NCBI RefSeq assembly: GCF_022213065.1
Contig: NZ_JAKLJA010000002.1
Coordinates: 310,001-374,000, forward strand
Direction: 5' to 3'
Origin: Paraburkholderia tagetis
GTDB lineage: Bacteria > Pseudomonadota > Gammaproteobacteria > Burkholderiales > Burkholderiaceae
Length of the DNA stretch: 64,000 bases
Shown: piece by piece, positions 55,902-64,000 of the stretch
How positions within the stretch are numbered: position 1 is the stretch's first letter
Layout of the letters: every line of letters starts with the position of its first letter
The notes under the pieces: generated by a model
Told to the model about the DNA's origin: nothing
Seen by the model: the letters and a program-made list of their open reading frames with translations, nothing else
The model's database searches: none
Position numbers and translations under genes: made by a program

Positions 55902-58088
55902 TCATGTTCCGCGCGCGATGGAAAGACGCCAGCCGCCCATCAGGTCGAACGGCGCCCAGAAGAACGGATGGGCGAAGCGCGGCTCCTTCATGACGGCGAG
56001 CTGCGCGGCGCGCATGGCGTCGATCGCTTCGCTGCCCTGCGAAAGCTGCGCATAGAACGTGCGCATGGTGATGGCGGTGGACTCGTCGGCGACCGGCCAC
56101 ATCGACACGATCAGGCTCGTCGCGCCCGCATAGAAAAATGCGCGCGTGAAGCCGAGGATTTCGTCGCCGCGCGCGATGCGCCCGAGCCCGGTCTCGCAGG
56201 CCGAGAGCGTGACGAGCGCAACGTTGTTGAGCTTGAGGTTGTAGACGTCGAGCGCGAGCAGCGAGTCGGGGCCGTCGGCGGGCTGCGTGGTGGGCGCGAG
56301 CAGGATGCGCGAATGCAGCGGGTCGATGGTGTCGGCCTGGGCGTGCGTGGCGACGTGCAGCACGCGCCCGGCTGGCGCGCTCTCGCGGAACTGCACGCGC
56401 GTGGCGGCGCTTTGCAGGAACAGTTCCTTGCTCGCGAAGAGCGGCGCGATGCCCTCCACCTCGGCTTGCGCGCCGGGCAGCGCATAGGCGGGCGCGATCT
56501 GCGGATTGCCGAACGCCACGAGGCTGCTCGCCACTTTCTGGCGACGCGTTTCGAGCTGCATGGCGATGCTCGCCGAAGGCTCGAGCGCGACGGGATGCTG
56601 CTCGATCAGAAAGCCGCCGGGGCCGTGCAGCGCCTGGAACGGCAGATAGTGCAGCGCGCCGTGCGGCACGATGATGAGCCGCTCGCCGGGTTGCAGCGCG
56701 AGCGGCGCGATGAGCAGCGCATAGAGCTTGTCGCCGTAGGTGATCGCGCTCTGGCGCCGGTGCACGATGGCGTTGCGCACGTCGGTCACGGCGGTGTCGA
56801 TGTCGGCGCGCTTGAGCGGCAGCGTATGACCCAGGAGACCGCTCTTGCGGATCACCCAGACCACGAGCGTGTCCTTCAGGCTGTGATATTCGACGATGGC
56901 CTCGTTGGGCCGCAGCGCATCGCGCACCGCCTGGAGCGTCGGCACGGCGCCGACGAGCTGCTGGTCGTCCACGCCTGCTTCGACGCGGTTGCGCACCACG
57001 TCGAGCAGCGCGCGCGCCCGGCTGCGCTCGGAGAGATTCCACGCGCTCTCGTAGTCGCCCGCATCGACGCTCAGCTTGATCGCCTCTTCGAATATCGACT
57101 GCGTGTCGCCGAAGAGGCCGGTCTTGAACTCGTCGCTGCGAAAGCGCGCGCGGATTTTTTCGGAGTCCTCCACGGCGTGCAGCCAGGCTTCGCGCGCGTG
57201 GTCCTTGTCGCCGAGCGCGAGGTACGCGCGGCCGATGCCTTCGTGCACCCAGAGGTTGTCGTAGCTGGCTTCGCCCGTGCCCCCGCCCGCGAGCTGCGCC
57301 TGATAGGCCTTGAGCGCGTCGGCGGGCTTGCCTTCGGCGAGCAGCAGCTTGCCCTCGATGCGGCCGTAGGCGGGCGCGAGTTCGGCGCTCGCGGGCGGGC
57401 CCGCCGAGTCGAGCGTCTTGCGCGCGGCGGCCGTGTCGCCGGCGGCGATCTGCGCGTTGGTGATCGACATCAGCACGAGCGGCTTGAAGCGCGGCGAGGC
57501 CGTCTGCAAGGCGTCGTCGTAAGCCGCGAGCGCCGCCGCTGCGTTGCCGCGGCGCAGGGCCACGTCGCCCAGCACCTTGTTGGCCGGCGCGAACACCTGG
57601 TCGGGCTGCTTGGGGTGCGCGGCGAGTGCTTCGCGTGCGTACTTTTCGGCGTCGTCGAGGTCGCCCGCGTAGCTGTAGGCAATCGCGAGATCGCGCTTGG
57701 AGAGCGCCACGAGGTCGGCGTTGTCGGTGCGCTCGGCCACCACGAGCGCGCGCGCCGCCGCGTTGATGCTGTCGCGGAAGTCGCCCCGCTCCGCCGCCGC
57801 CACCGACATGCTGCAGTAGTCGTAAGCCGGCAGCGCGACGCGGTCGCGCGAGAGCAGCAGACGCCCTTCGTCGGTGAGCGATTTGAGCGTTTCGGCATCG
57901 CGCTCGCGCTCGGCGGCCTCGCGAAAGCCCTGGGACTCGGGCGCGAGGCCGGCAGCCGGCGCGTCCGCCGCATTGGCGCAGCGCGGCGCGGCAACACCGA
58001 GCAGCAGCGCGCACAGCGCCGCCGCCGCCGCCCGTGCGAGCGGCGCGCCAGCCTGCCCGGGGGCCAACCGAGGTTCGAGTTGGTTCAC
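55902..58088 (-). CDS. Exported TPR-CHAT caspase-like peptidase
   Basis: 728 residues from GTG 58088 (AGGAA seven bases upstream); ATG 58163 is in frame but lacks a ribosome site. The N-terminus has a hydrophobic signal (RAAAAALCALLLGVAAPRCA). A TPR-like array spans about residues 60-400 (AIAYSYAGDLDDAEKYAREA, IGRAYLALGDKDHAREAWLH). The CHAT domain forms the C-terminal part, with catalytic His about 582 (VLHVATHAQAD) and Cys about 631 (VTLSACETGLGRIARGDEIL), 49 apart as in the family, and YAGATSLIVSMWPVADESTA after. It is followed after one base by tpsB, then tpsA. It is predicted to act in the periplasm or outside, possibly on TpsA. That substrate is inferred. Confidence 0.9.
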   Translation of the reverse strand: MNQLEPRLAPGQAGAPLARAAAAALCALLLGVAAPRCANAADAPAAGLAPESQGFREAAERERDAETLKSLTDEGRLLLSRDRVALPAYDYCSMSVAAAERGDFRDSINAAARALVVAERTDNADLVALSKRDLAIAYSYAGDLDDAEKYAREALAAHPKQPDQVFAPANKVLGDVALRRGNAAAALAAYDDALQTASPRFKPLVLMSITNAQIAAGDTAAARKTLDSAGPPASAELAPAYGRIEGKLLLAEGKPADALKAYQAQLAGGGTGEASYDNLWVHEGIGRAYLALGDKDHAREAWLHAVEDSEKIRARFRSDEFKTGLFGDTQSIFEEAIKLSVDAGDYESAWNLSERSRARALLDVVRNRVEAGVDDQQLVGAVPTLQAVRDALRPNEAIVEYHSLKDTLVVWVIRKSGLLGHTLPLKRADIDTAVTDVRNAIVHRRQSAITYGDKLYALLIAPLALQPGERLIIVPHGALHYLPFQALHGPGGFLIEQHPVALEPSASIAMQLETRRQKVASSLVAFGNPQIAPAYALPGAQAEVEGIAPLFASKELFLQSAATRVQFRESAPAGRVLHVATHAQADTIDPLHSRILLAPTTQPADGPDSLLALDVYNLKLNNVALVTLSACETGLGRIARGDEILGFTRAFFYAGATSLIVSMWPVADESTAITMRTFYAQLSQGSEAIDAMRAAQLAVMKEPRFAHPFFWAPFDLMGGWRLSIARGT

Positions 58089-58306
58089 TTCGCTTTCCTG
58101 CAGGAAAGAAACATCACGCGACCGGGCCCAGAGCGCGCAGCCGGCGCGAGTCCGGCGGGCCATTCATAGGAGTTAAACGAAGCGGAGTCAGGGTTTTTGA
58201 AAGCACCCGTAAAAATTCTGTCGACACTTTCAAAATCGGCCGCGTCGGATCGTCTAGAAGTCGGATGGGCGAGTGCCCAGCCTCGCCTGCCACGGAACTC
58301 TGCCAG

Positions 58307-60745
58307 ATGAGCAGCATGAGCAGCATGAGCAGCAGCCCTGACGACAAGACGGTGATCGTGTCCGCACCCAGCGGGCAGGACGCGCCACGCGCGGACGACG
58401 CAACGGTGATTCACGACGCATCGACGCACGCGCCGCCAGCCAGCGAGGCGGCGACCATCGAGGCGGCGACGAAGGCCGTCGAAGCGGCGCCCGCGCAGAC
58501 GCCGCCGCCACCGCAGGCCACCCAGGCCAGCATGCAAACGCAGCCGGTCGAGGCGAGTTCGAAGGACTCGACGGCTTCGACAAACGTGGCCAGCGCAACG
58601 GGCTCAACGGGCTCGGCAAGCTCGCAGCCCACCGCGAACGCCGCGACCGCGCCCGAAGCCGGCCACCAGGCCTTGCCCATCAACACGCGCATCGCCGAGT
58701 TCGAGATCGTGGGGCTGATCGGCGAAGGCGGCTTCGGCATCGTCTATCTCGCCTGGGACACGCTGCTGCGCCGTCACGTGGCGCTCAAGGAATACATTCC
58801 GGCGGCGCTCGCCGCGCGTGTGGCCGGCAGCGCCGAAGTCACGGTGCGCTCGCAGCGCCACGAGGACACTTTTCGCGCGGGGCTGAAGAGCTTCATCAAC
58901 GAAGCGCAGCTGCTCGCGCAGTTCGATCATCACTCGCTCGTCAAGGTCTACCGCTTCTGGGAAGCCAACAGCACCGCCTATATGGTGATGCCGTACTACG
59001 AAGGCGAGACGCTCAAGGAGACGCTGCGCCAGCTCGGCACGCCGCCCACCGAAGCCTGGCTGCGCGGGCTGCTCGCGCCGCTCATCGACGCGCTCGCGGT
59101 GCTGCACGACGCGCAGTGCTTCCATCGCGACATCGCGCCCGACAACATCATGCTGCTCAAGGGCAGCCAGCGTCCGCTGCTGCTCGATTTCGGCGCGGCG
59201 CGGCGCGTGATCGGCGACATGACCCAGGCGCTCACCGTGATCCTCAAGCCCGGCTACGCGCCCGTCGAGCAGTACGCCGAGGTGCCGTCGATGAAGCAGG
59301 GTCCGTGGACCGACATCTACGCGCTTGCGGCCGTGGTCTATTACGCGATCGAGGGCAAGACGCCGCCCGCCTCCGTGGGCCGGCTGATGGGCGACACCTA
59401 TGCGCCGCTCGCCACCACTGCGGCGGGACGCTATGACGACGCCTTCCTGCACGCCATCGACCACGCGCTCGCGGTGCGGCCCGAGGAACGCCCGCAGGAC
59501 GTGCGCGCGCTCGCGGCGGAACTGGGCATCGCGGCCGGTGGCGATGCGGCGTCGGGGCGCGCGGGCGCGGGGCTCGAGTTCGCGCAGCCCTATGCCTTGC
59601 GTGAAGGAGAAACCGCGTTGCCGTTGCCGGGGTCCGGTGTGGCGGCGGGGTCCAGGGGATCGGGATCGGTGGCTTCGGTGGGATCGGTGGCTTCTTCAGC
59701 GGCGTCCGCTGCGTCCGCTGTGCCATCCGCGGCGGCGGCTAGATCGGCGGCGGCGGGATCCGCAGCCAGATCGGCGCAGGCTCGCGCGGCCACCGCTGCT
59801 TCGATTACGCCAACGCCAACGCCAACGCCAGCGCCAGCGCCAGCGCCAGCGCCAGCAGCCCGCAAACGCGCGGCGCCGCTCGCGGCACTCGGCGCCGGAG
59901 TGGCCATCGTCGCCGCCGTGGGCGCCTGGCTGGCGCTGCGGCCAACGGGGGCGCCGTCGCTCGTGACCCGGCACGTCGACATGCCCGCTCCAGCCCATGC
60001 GCCGCCCTCCACGACGCCCGTCATTGCCAGCGCCGCCACCGGTCTGCCGCCCGTGCCGCCGCCCTCCACAGCTGCCTCGCCCGGGGAGACGACCGCCACC
60101 GCCAGCGCAGCCACGGCGGCAGCGCCGACTGCGTCCGCCAACACCCCGCCGCCAGCCGCCGCGCCCGCGTCCTCAGCGCCCTCAGCCTCGCTTGCGCCCC
60201 CGCTTGCACCCTACACGCCGGCCAACGAGTTCGAACGCATCGTGACGCTGGCAGACCCATCGATCGACGTGCACACGACGTTGCGCAGCACGACCGCGCG
60301 CATCAAGAAAGACTTCCTGCAGTTCCAGGTGAGGAGCAACCGCGCGGGCCGCGTCTACGCGTTCATGGTCGATCCTCAGGGCAACTATCTGATGCTGCTG
60401 CCCAATGGGCGCGACAAGGCCAACACGATCGCCGCCGGACAGACGCTCACGCTGCCGCGCGCGAGCTGGCCGATGCTCGCCGACGCGCCCGCCGGCCCGA
60501 TCCACTTTCTCGTGATCGTGTCGCCGGAGCCGCGCGACTTCTCGGAGGCCGGCTTGCACCCGGGCGACGTTTTCGCCGATTTCCCCGCGCGCGCCCAGCA
60601 GACCGCCGCGGCACGACGCACGGCCAACGACTCGCCGTTCGCGGGCAAGGCGCGCTGTGCGAAATCGGACGCCGGGGCCACCGGTTGCAACAGCGCGTTT
60701 GGCGCGGCGACGTTCGAAATCGACGTGGTCGGCGGCAGCGGCTAG
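58307..60745 (+). CDS. Membrane Ser/Thr protein kinase with DUF4384 domain (PpkA-like)
   Basis: About 812 residues. After a 125-residue Ala/Thr/Gln linker comes a Hanks-type kinase: Gly-loop IGEGGFGIVYLAWD (near 139), VAIK-equivalent VALKEY (Lys about 161), HRDIAPDNIML (Asp about 275), DFGAAR (Asp about 294) and GYAPVEQYAE. Then a Pro/Ala/Ser linker with TPTPTPAPAPAPAPA, one membrane helix near 523-543 (LAALGAGVAIVAAVGAWLAL), a Thr/Pro/Ala linker and an extracytoplasmic DUF4384 domain (FQVRSNRAGRVYAFMVDPQG). Three nearby ATGs (58307, 58316, 58325) and one at 58265 make the start uncertain. It is divergent from the CHAT gene and may pair with the PP2C gene at 48036 in T6SS control. Confidence 0.87.
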   Translation: MSSMSSMSSSPDDKTVIVSAPSGQDAPRADDATVIHDASTHAPPASEAATIEAATKAVEAAPAQTPPPPQATQASMQTQPVEASSKDSTASTNVASATGSTGSASSQPTANAATAPEAGHQALPINTRIAEFEIVGLIGEGGFGIVYLAWDTLLRRHVALKEYIPAALAARVAGSAEVTVRSQRHEDTFRAGLKSFINEAQLLAQFDHHSLVKVYRFWEANSTAYMVMPYYEGETLKETLRQLGTPPTEAWLRGLLAPLIDALAVLHDAQCFHRDIAPDNIMLLKGSQRPLLLDFGAARRVIGDMTQALTVILKPGYAPVEQYAEVPSMKQGPWTDIYALAAVVYYAIEGKTPPASVGRLMGDTYAPLATTAAGRYDDAFLHAIDHALAVRPEERPQDVRALAAELGIAAGGDAASGRAGAGLEFAQPYALREGETALPLPGSGVAAGSRGSGSVASVGSVASSAASAASAVPSAAAARSAAAGSAARSAQARAATAASITPTPTPTPAPAPAPAPAARKRAAPLAALGAGVAIVAAVGAWLALRPTGAPSLVTRHVDMPAPAHAPPSTTPVIASAATGLPPVPPPSTAASPGETTATASAATAAAPTASANTPPPAAAPASSAPSASLAPPLAPYTPANEFERIVTLADPSIDVHTTLRSTTARIKKDFLQFQVRSNRAGRVYAFMVDPQGNYLMLLPNGRDKANTIAAGQTLTLPRASWPMLADAPAGPIHFLVIVSPEPRDFSEAGLHPGDVFADFPARAQQTAAARRTANDSPFAGKARCAKSDAGATGCNSAFGAATFEIDVVGGSG

Positions 60746-60819
60746 GCCGCCTGCCGCCGACCTCCCGATGGTGTGACCGACGCGACCGACGCAACCGACG
60801 CGAACTACAGGAGGCCGTC

Positions 60820-63048
60820 ATGGACAGATCGCTCTTTCTGCTCGCGGCGGCAGCGGCAACGGCCGCGCTCGCCGGCTGCGCGGGCAACAACCAGGCAAGC
60901 TCGGTGATCATCGGGCCGCCCACGCAAACGCAGGCCGGCAAGGCACAGCCACAGGCGGCGGCAACGCAGACGCAAACGCAGACGCAGACCGGCAAGATCC
61001 AGGCGGCAGCGGCAACGCCAGCGCCAGTCATGTCGCCCACCGCGAACGCCATGAACGCCATGAACGCCATGAGCGCCGCGCAATCGCCATCGGCGTCACC
61101 CAAGGCCGCGAGCCCGGCTGCTACGGCTGCCATGCCCACGCCGCAGCCGGCCACGCCAACCACTGCCTCTGGCACTGCATCGATCGCATCGGCCGCACCA
61201 GCCGCACCAGCCGCGTCACCACCTGCCGTCACGCCGCCCTCGCCGGCAGTCGACGCGCCTGCCGCCACATCGAGCCCACCGATCGTCAACGCGCCCACCA
61301 ACGCACCCGCGCCCGCAGCCGCCTTCGCCACGCGCCACGCGTGGTACCAAACCGCACGCTTCTCCGACCTGCCCGGCTGGAGCGCCGACGACCTGGGCGG
61401 CTCGCTCGACGCCTTCAAGCACAGTTGCGGCGTGCTCGGCTCGCGCAACGGCTGGGCCGCGCCCTGCGCCGCCGCGCGCGGCGTGGATGTCCACAGCGCC
61501 GCCGCCATCCGCCGCTTCTTCGAGACGTACTTCGACGTCTACCAGATCCGCAACACCGACCGCAGCGGCGACGGCACCATGACCGGCTATTACGAGCCGC
61601 TCCTGAACGGCAGCCGCCAGGCCGGCGGCGCCTACGTCTACCCGGTCTACGGCGTGCCCGAGGACATGCTCTATCTCGACGCGCGCCGGCTCGGCGGCGC
61701 GGCGCGCGGCAGCATCACGGCGGCACGCATCGAGGGGCGCACTGTGATTCCGCTGCCGGGCGCGGTGCCGGGCGCGGTGCCAGGTCCAGCGCCCAACATC
61801 GCGAAAGGCGTCTACGCGCTCGACCTGCGCGACAGCGTGCCCGATATCCGCGACAAGAAAATGCGTCTGCGGCTGGACGGTGCGCGCATCGTGCCGTACT
61901 ACACGCGCGCCGAGATCGAGCGCGGCGCCGCGCGCGCGCCGGTGCTCGCGTGGGTGGACGACCCCGTGCTGCTCTATTCGATGCAGGTGCAGGGCTCGGG
62001 CAAGATCCGCATGCGCGACGGCACGATCCGCCGCGTGGCCTACGCCGAGCAGAATGGCCGGCCCTTCGTGCCGCCCGTCGCGCGCGCGGGCTCGGGCACG
62101 GGGGGACGCAAGCTCAAGGTGCGCGGCATCGAGATGGAAATCGATATCGCCGACGACGACAGCGGCAGTGGCAACAGCAGCGGCAACAGCAGTGGCAGTG
62201 GCAGTGGCAACAGCAGTGGCAACAGCAGTGGCAACAGCAGTGGCAACAGCGGCGGCAACGGTGCTGAGCGGGTCGCCAGCGCCAACGGGCCGCAAGGGTC
62301 GCAGGACGGCGGCGCGTCGTCGACGGGCGCGAACGACAGCGACGACGACCAGCCCACTTCACCGCTGCTGCGCGGCTTCAAGCTCGCCAGCGCGGGCCCG
62401 TCGATGAGCGGTGCGGCGCGGCCCGCCGTCGCGAACGCGCAGCACCAGCCCGCAAAGTCCGCGAGCGGCAGCGCCGGAAGCACGGGTAGCGCGGCCACGA
62501 GCGGCGGCGCGGGAGCAAACGTGAGCGCCGGCGCGGGCACAGGCGCGAACATCGCCGCGGCGCTCGGCGCTAATGCGCAACCGAAGCACGCCTTCGCGAT
62601 CTCCGATCCGAGCTACGTGTTTTTCCGGCCCATTCCCGACTCGCCGAACGGGCCGATCGGCGCGCTCGGCGTGCCGCTTTCGGCGGGCCGCTCGGTGGCT
62701 GTGGATCCGCGCACGACGCCGCTCGGTTCGCCCGTGTTCGTCGCCACGCGCGACGACCCGCAAACGCCGGGCGCCGTGAATCGCCTGATGATGGCGCAAG
62801 ACTCGGGCGGCGCGATCCAGGGCGCGGTGCGCGCCGATTACTTCTATGGCTTCGGCCAGTCGGCGCAAGCCGAGGCGAGCCGCACGAAAGAGCGCCTGCG
62901 CATGTGGTTGCTGTTGCCGAAGGGCCTGCACGTGGCCGCGCAGGAATCGGCGACCAGGACGCGCGGAGTGCCCGGCCAGTCGAGCGCGGATTGCCTGGTC
63001 GCGGACCCGCAACTGTGCGTGGACGACGATACGGGGGATGGGCAGTAA
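60820..63048 (+). CDS. mltA: MltA-family membrane-bound lytic murein transglycosylase with long low-complexity insert
   Basis: 742 residues. The lipoprotein signal (MDRSLFLLAAAAATAALAGC) has an LAGC lipobox. A Gln/Ala/Pro/Thr-rich region of about 170 residues precedes the MltA domain (FETYFDVYQIRNTDRSGDGT; GYYEPLLNGS; SMQVQGSGKIRMRDGTIRRV). The C-terminal 3D domain has the catalytic Asp near residue 661 (MMAQDSGGAIQGAVRADYFY). Between them, residues about 446-592 are a Gly/Ser/Asn-rich insert not found in ordinary MltA (about 365 residues in E. coli). CAGGAGG lies just before ATG 60820. It is 74 bases after the kinase gene. It cleaves peptidoglycan at the outer-membrane side. Confidence 0.9.
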   Translation: MDRSLFLLAAAAATAALAGCAGNNQASSVIIGPPTQTQAGKAQPQAAATQTQTQTQTGKIQAAAATPAPVMSPTANAMNAMNAMSAAQSPSASPKAASPAATAAMPTPQPATPTTASGTASIASAAPAAPAASPPAVTPPSPAVDAPAATSSPPIVNAPTNAPAPAAAFATRHAWYQTARFSDLPGWSADDLGGSLDAFKHSCGVLGSRNGWAAPCAAARGVDVHSAAAIRRFFETYFDVYQIRNTDRSGDGTMTGYYEPLLNGSRQAGGAYVYPVYGVPEDMLYLDARRLGGAARGSITAARIEGRTVIPLPGAVPGAVPGPAPNIAKGVYALDLRDSVPDIRDKKMRLRLDGARIVPYYTRAEIERGAARAPVLAWVDDPVLLYSMQVQGSGKIRMRDGTIRRVAYAEQNGRPFVPPVARAGSGTGGRKLKVRGIEMEIDIADDDSGSGNSSGNSSGSGSGNSSGNSSGNSSGNSGGNGAERVASANGPQGSQDGGASSTGANDSDDDQPTSPLLRGFKLASAGPSMSGAARPAVANAQHQPAKSASGSAGSTGSAATSGGAGANVSAGAGTGANIAAALGANAQPKHAFAISDPSYVFFRPIPDSPNGPIGALGVPLSAGRSVAVDPRTTPLGSPVFVATRDDPQTPGAVNRLMMAQDSGGAIQGAVRADYFYGFGQSAQAEASRTKERLRMWLLLPKGLHVAAQESATRTRGVPGQSSADCLVADPQLCVDDDTGDGQ
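62158..62258. repeat. 6/12-bp in-frame repeat tract inside mltA
   Basis: Mixed tandem units GGCAGT, GGCAAC and AGCAGT (for example AGTGGCAACAGC repeated) encode SGNSSGNSSGSGSGNSSGNS and onward. Unit lengths are multiples of three, so copy changes would alter linker length without frameshift. Confidence 0.85.
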
Positions 63049-63154
63049 GCCGAGCCTCGCGAGGCGCACTTTGCGAAGGGGCCGCTGCGTCCGCCGACCA
63101 GCGCGGCAGCGAACAAAACGGCGAACACAGGAGCGAACACAGCGGCGAACGGCC

Positions 63155-63227
63155 GATCCGGCGCATTGCACGCCGGATCGCCGGATCGCCGGATCGCCGG
63201 ATCGCCGGACCGCCGGACCGCCGGATC
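63155..63227. repeat. Hairpin plus 8-bp tandem repeat after mltA
   Basis: GATCCGGCG-CATTGCA-CGCCGGATC (63155-63179) is a perfect 9-bp hairpin. Its right arm opens a tandem array of seven 8-bp units GCCGGATC or GCCGGACC (63172-63227). It lies between convergent mltA and the porin. Every unit can pair with the left arm, so alternate hairpins are possible. It may act as a terminator, although no T-tract is present. Confidence 0.8.
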
Positions 63228-63246
63228 GTCACACGACATCGGAAGA

Positions 63247-64000
63247 TCAGAAGGTGTGACGCAGCCCCGTTGAGACGGCGACCTGATCCTGCGTGGCCGA
63301 AGCCGAATTCAGACCGTTCAGGTGCGCGCCGACGCCATACGGATTCGCGCTCACGTGCTGCCAGTCGCCCTGCAGGTACACGCTGGTGCGCTTGGACATT
63401 GCGTACTGGGCCTGGAGGTTGACCTGGTTGAAGTTGGGATTCTCGCCCGCGCCGAAATTCGTGCGCGTATAGGTATAGGAGCCCGCCAGCGTCAGCATGG
63501 GTGTAAGCGCGTAGCGCACATTGCCCTCGATGTTTTGCAGACGGGCGCTGTTCGCCTGGAGACGGATCGGCAGAGCGGTGCCCGCCTGCGCCGCCGAAAT
63601 GCTGCCGCCGAGCGCATTGCTGAGGTTCGTCTGGGTATAGACGACGCCCGCCGTCACCGGGCCGACTGTGTAGCCGACACCCGCGCCCGCCGTGCGTTGC
63701 GTGCCCGCGGCGAAGGGGGCGCTGCCCGTGACCGCGCCGGGGCTGCTGGTCGAGGTCGCCAGATGGTTGATGTCGTTGTTCAGTTGCAGGTAGCCCACCC
63801 CGACGTTCAGCCCGCCATAGCGATAGCTGGCGCCGGCGCTATATGCGCGGTTATTGGCAAACTCCCCCGCCGTATTGGAAAAACCGTACAGGGCGCCGAA
63901 CTTGAAGCCGCCGTAATTCGCGCTCGTAAACTTGACCGAATTGTTAATGCGGATTGTGCTGTTCAGGTTGTCGTTATCGAAGGGATGCGCGGCAATCGTG
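63247..64000 (-). CDS. Gram-negative porin, C-terminal part (cut by window edge)
   Basis: About 250 residues are visible; the gene enters from beyond base 64000. The open frame starts before the in-frame GTG at 63798, since the sequence upstream continues as porin (NNSVKFTSANYGGFKFGALY, then SAGASYRYGGLNVGVGYLQL). Alternating beta-strands and loops (LSNALGGSISAAQAGTALPI; YALTPMLTLAGSYTYTRTNF; QYAMSKRTSVYLQGDWQHVS) and the C-terminal aromatic GLRHTF required for barrel insertion identify a Burkholderia-type OmpC-like trimeric porin. It is convergent with mltA. The N-terminal signal is outside the window. Confidence 0.92.
   Translation of the reverse strand, partial: TIAAHPFDNDNLNSTIRINNSVKFTSANYGGFKFGALYGFSNTAGEFANNRAYSAGASYRYGGLNVGVGYLQLNNDINHLATSTSSPGAVTGSAPFAAGTQRTAGAGVGYTVGPVTAGVVYTQTNLSNALGGSISAAQAGTALPIRLQANSARLQNIEGNVRYALTPMLTLAGSYTYTRTNFGAGENPNFNQVNLQAQYAMSKRTSVYLQGDWQHVSANPYGVGAHLNGLNSASATQDQVAVSTGLRHTF

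Noticed and set aside
55560..58169. 869-codon + strand frame antisense to the CHAT gene and the start of tpsB
   Set aside because: The minus strand encodes intact TPR-CHAT and POTRA domains. The + frame has no recognisable domain or ribosome site.

Overview
The window is high-GC DNA with short, overlapping, well-packed operons. Its gene content points to a beta-proteobacterium of the family Burkholderiaceae, most like Paraburkholderia or Burkholderia: a cepacian-type bce exopolysaccharide cluster, a liv branched-chain amino-acid ABC operon, a complete-looking type VI secretion (T6SS) operon, a two-partner secretion locus and a Burkholderia-type trimeric porin. Family assignments come from reading the translated sequences. 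No database search was run.

Layout. (1) 1-7470: exopolysaccharide export and precursor genes. bceF (cut by the window edge), bceE, bceD, bceC and bceB run leftward, and bceA runs rightward from an AT-rich divergent promoter region. (2) 7753-11598: assorted genes: a protein with a transposase-like N-terminal domain (DUF4096), a DUF2501 secreted protein, an unknown secreted protein and a DUF4337 membrane protein. (3) 11999-17013: the liv operon, livK-livH-livM-livG-livF, with a terminator after livK and another after livF. (4) 18161-21544: a hotdog thioesterase, a class V aminotransferase and a SAM methyltransferase. (5) 21617-46275: a T6SS locus of about 25 kb on the minus strand, tssA-B-C-hcp-tagJ-E-F-G-H(clpV)-PAAR-like-vgrG-fha-K-L-M-tagF, then an OmpA-family gene and a secreted HExxH metallopeptidase-like gene. 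No tssJ is visible. (6) 47069-48791: divergent from the T6SS, a sigma-factor-like protein with a His-rich tail and a PP2C phosphatase. (7) 49464-63048: a TpsA exoprotein, a TpsB transporter and a signal-peptide-bearing TPR-CHAT peptidase, divergent from a membrane Ser/Thr kinase (DUF4384) and an MltA lytic transglycosylase. (8) 63247-64000: the C-terminal part of a porin.

How parts fit. The bce genes supply GDP-mannose and UDP-glucuronate, start the lipid-linked repeat unit and export the polymer under a tyrosine kinase/phosphatase pair. The T6SS core is accompanied by Fha, TagF, a PP2C phosphatase and a PpkA-like kinase, the parts of the known threonine-phosphorylation control pathway. The kinase and phosphatase are separated by the TpsA/TpsB/CHAT block, which looks like a caspase-like peptidase dedicated to a secreted exoprotein and is the best candidate here for an unusual system.

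Two 562-bp copies of a giant imperfect palindrome (20151-20712 and 48875-49436) align without gaps. Each lies between convergent genes, and the two arms appear to co-vary between copies. Several short tandem repeats are also present, notably an 8-bp array of about 19 units between tssB and tssC.
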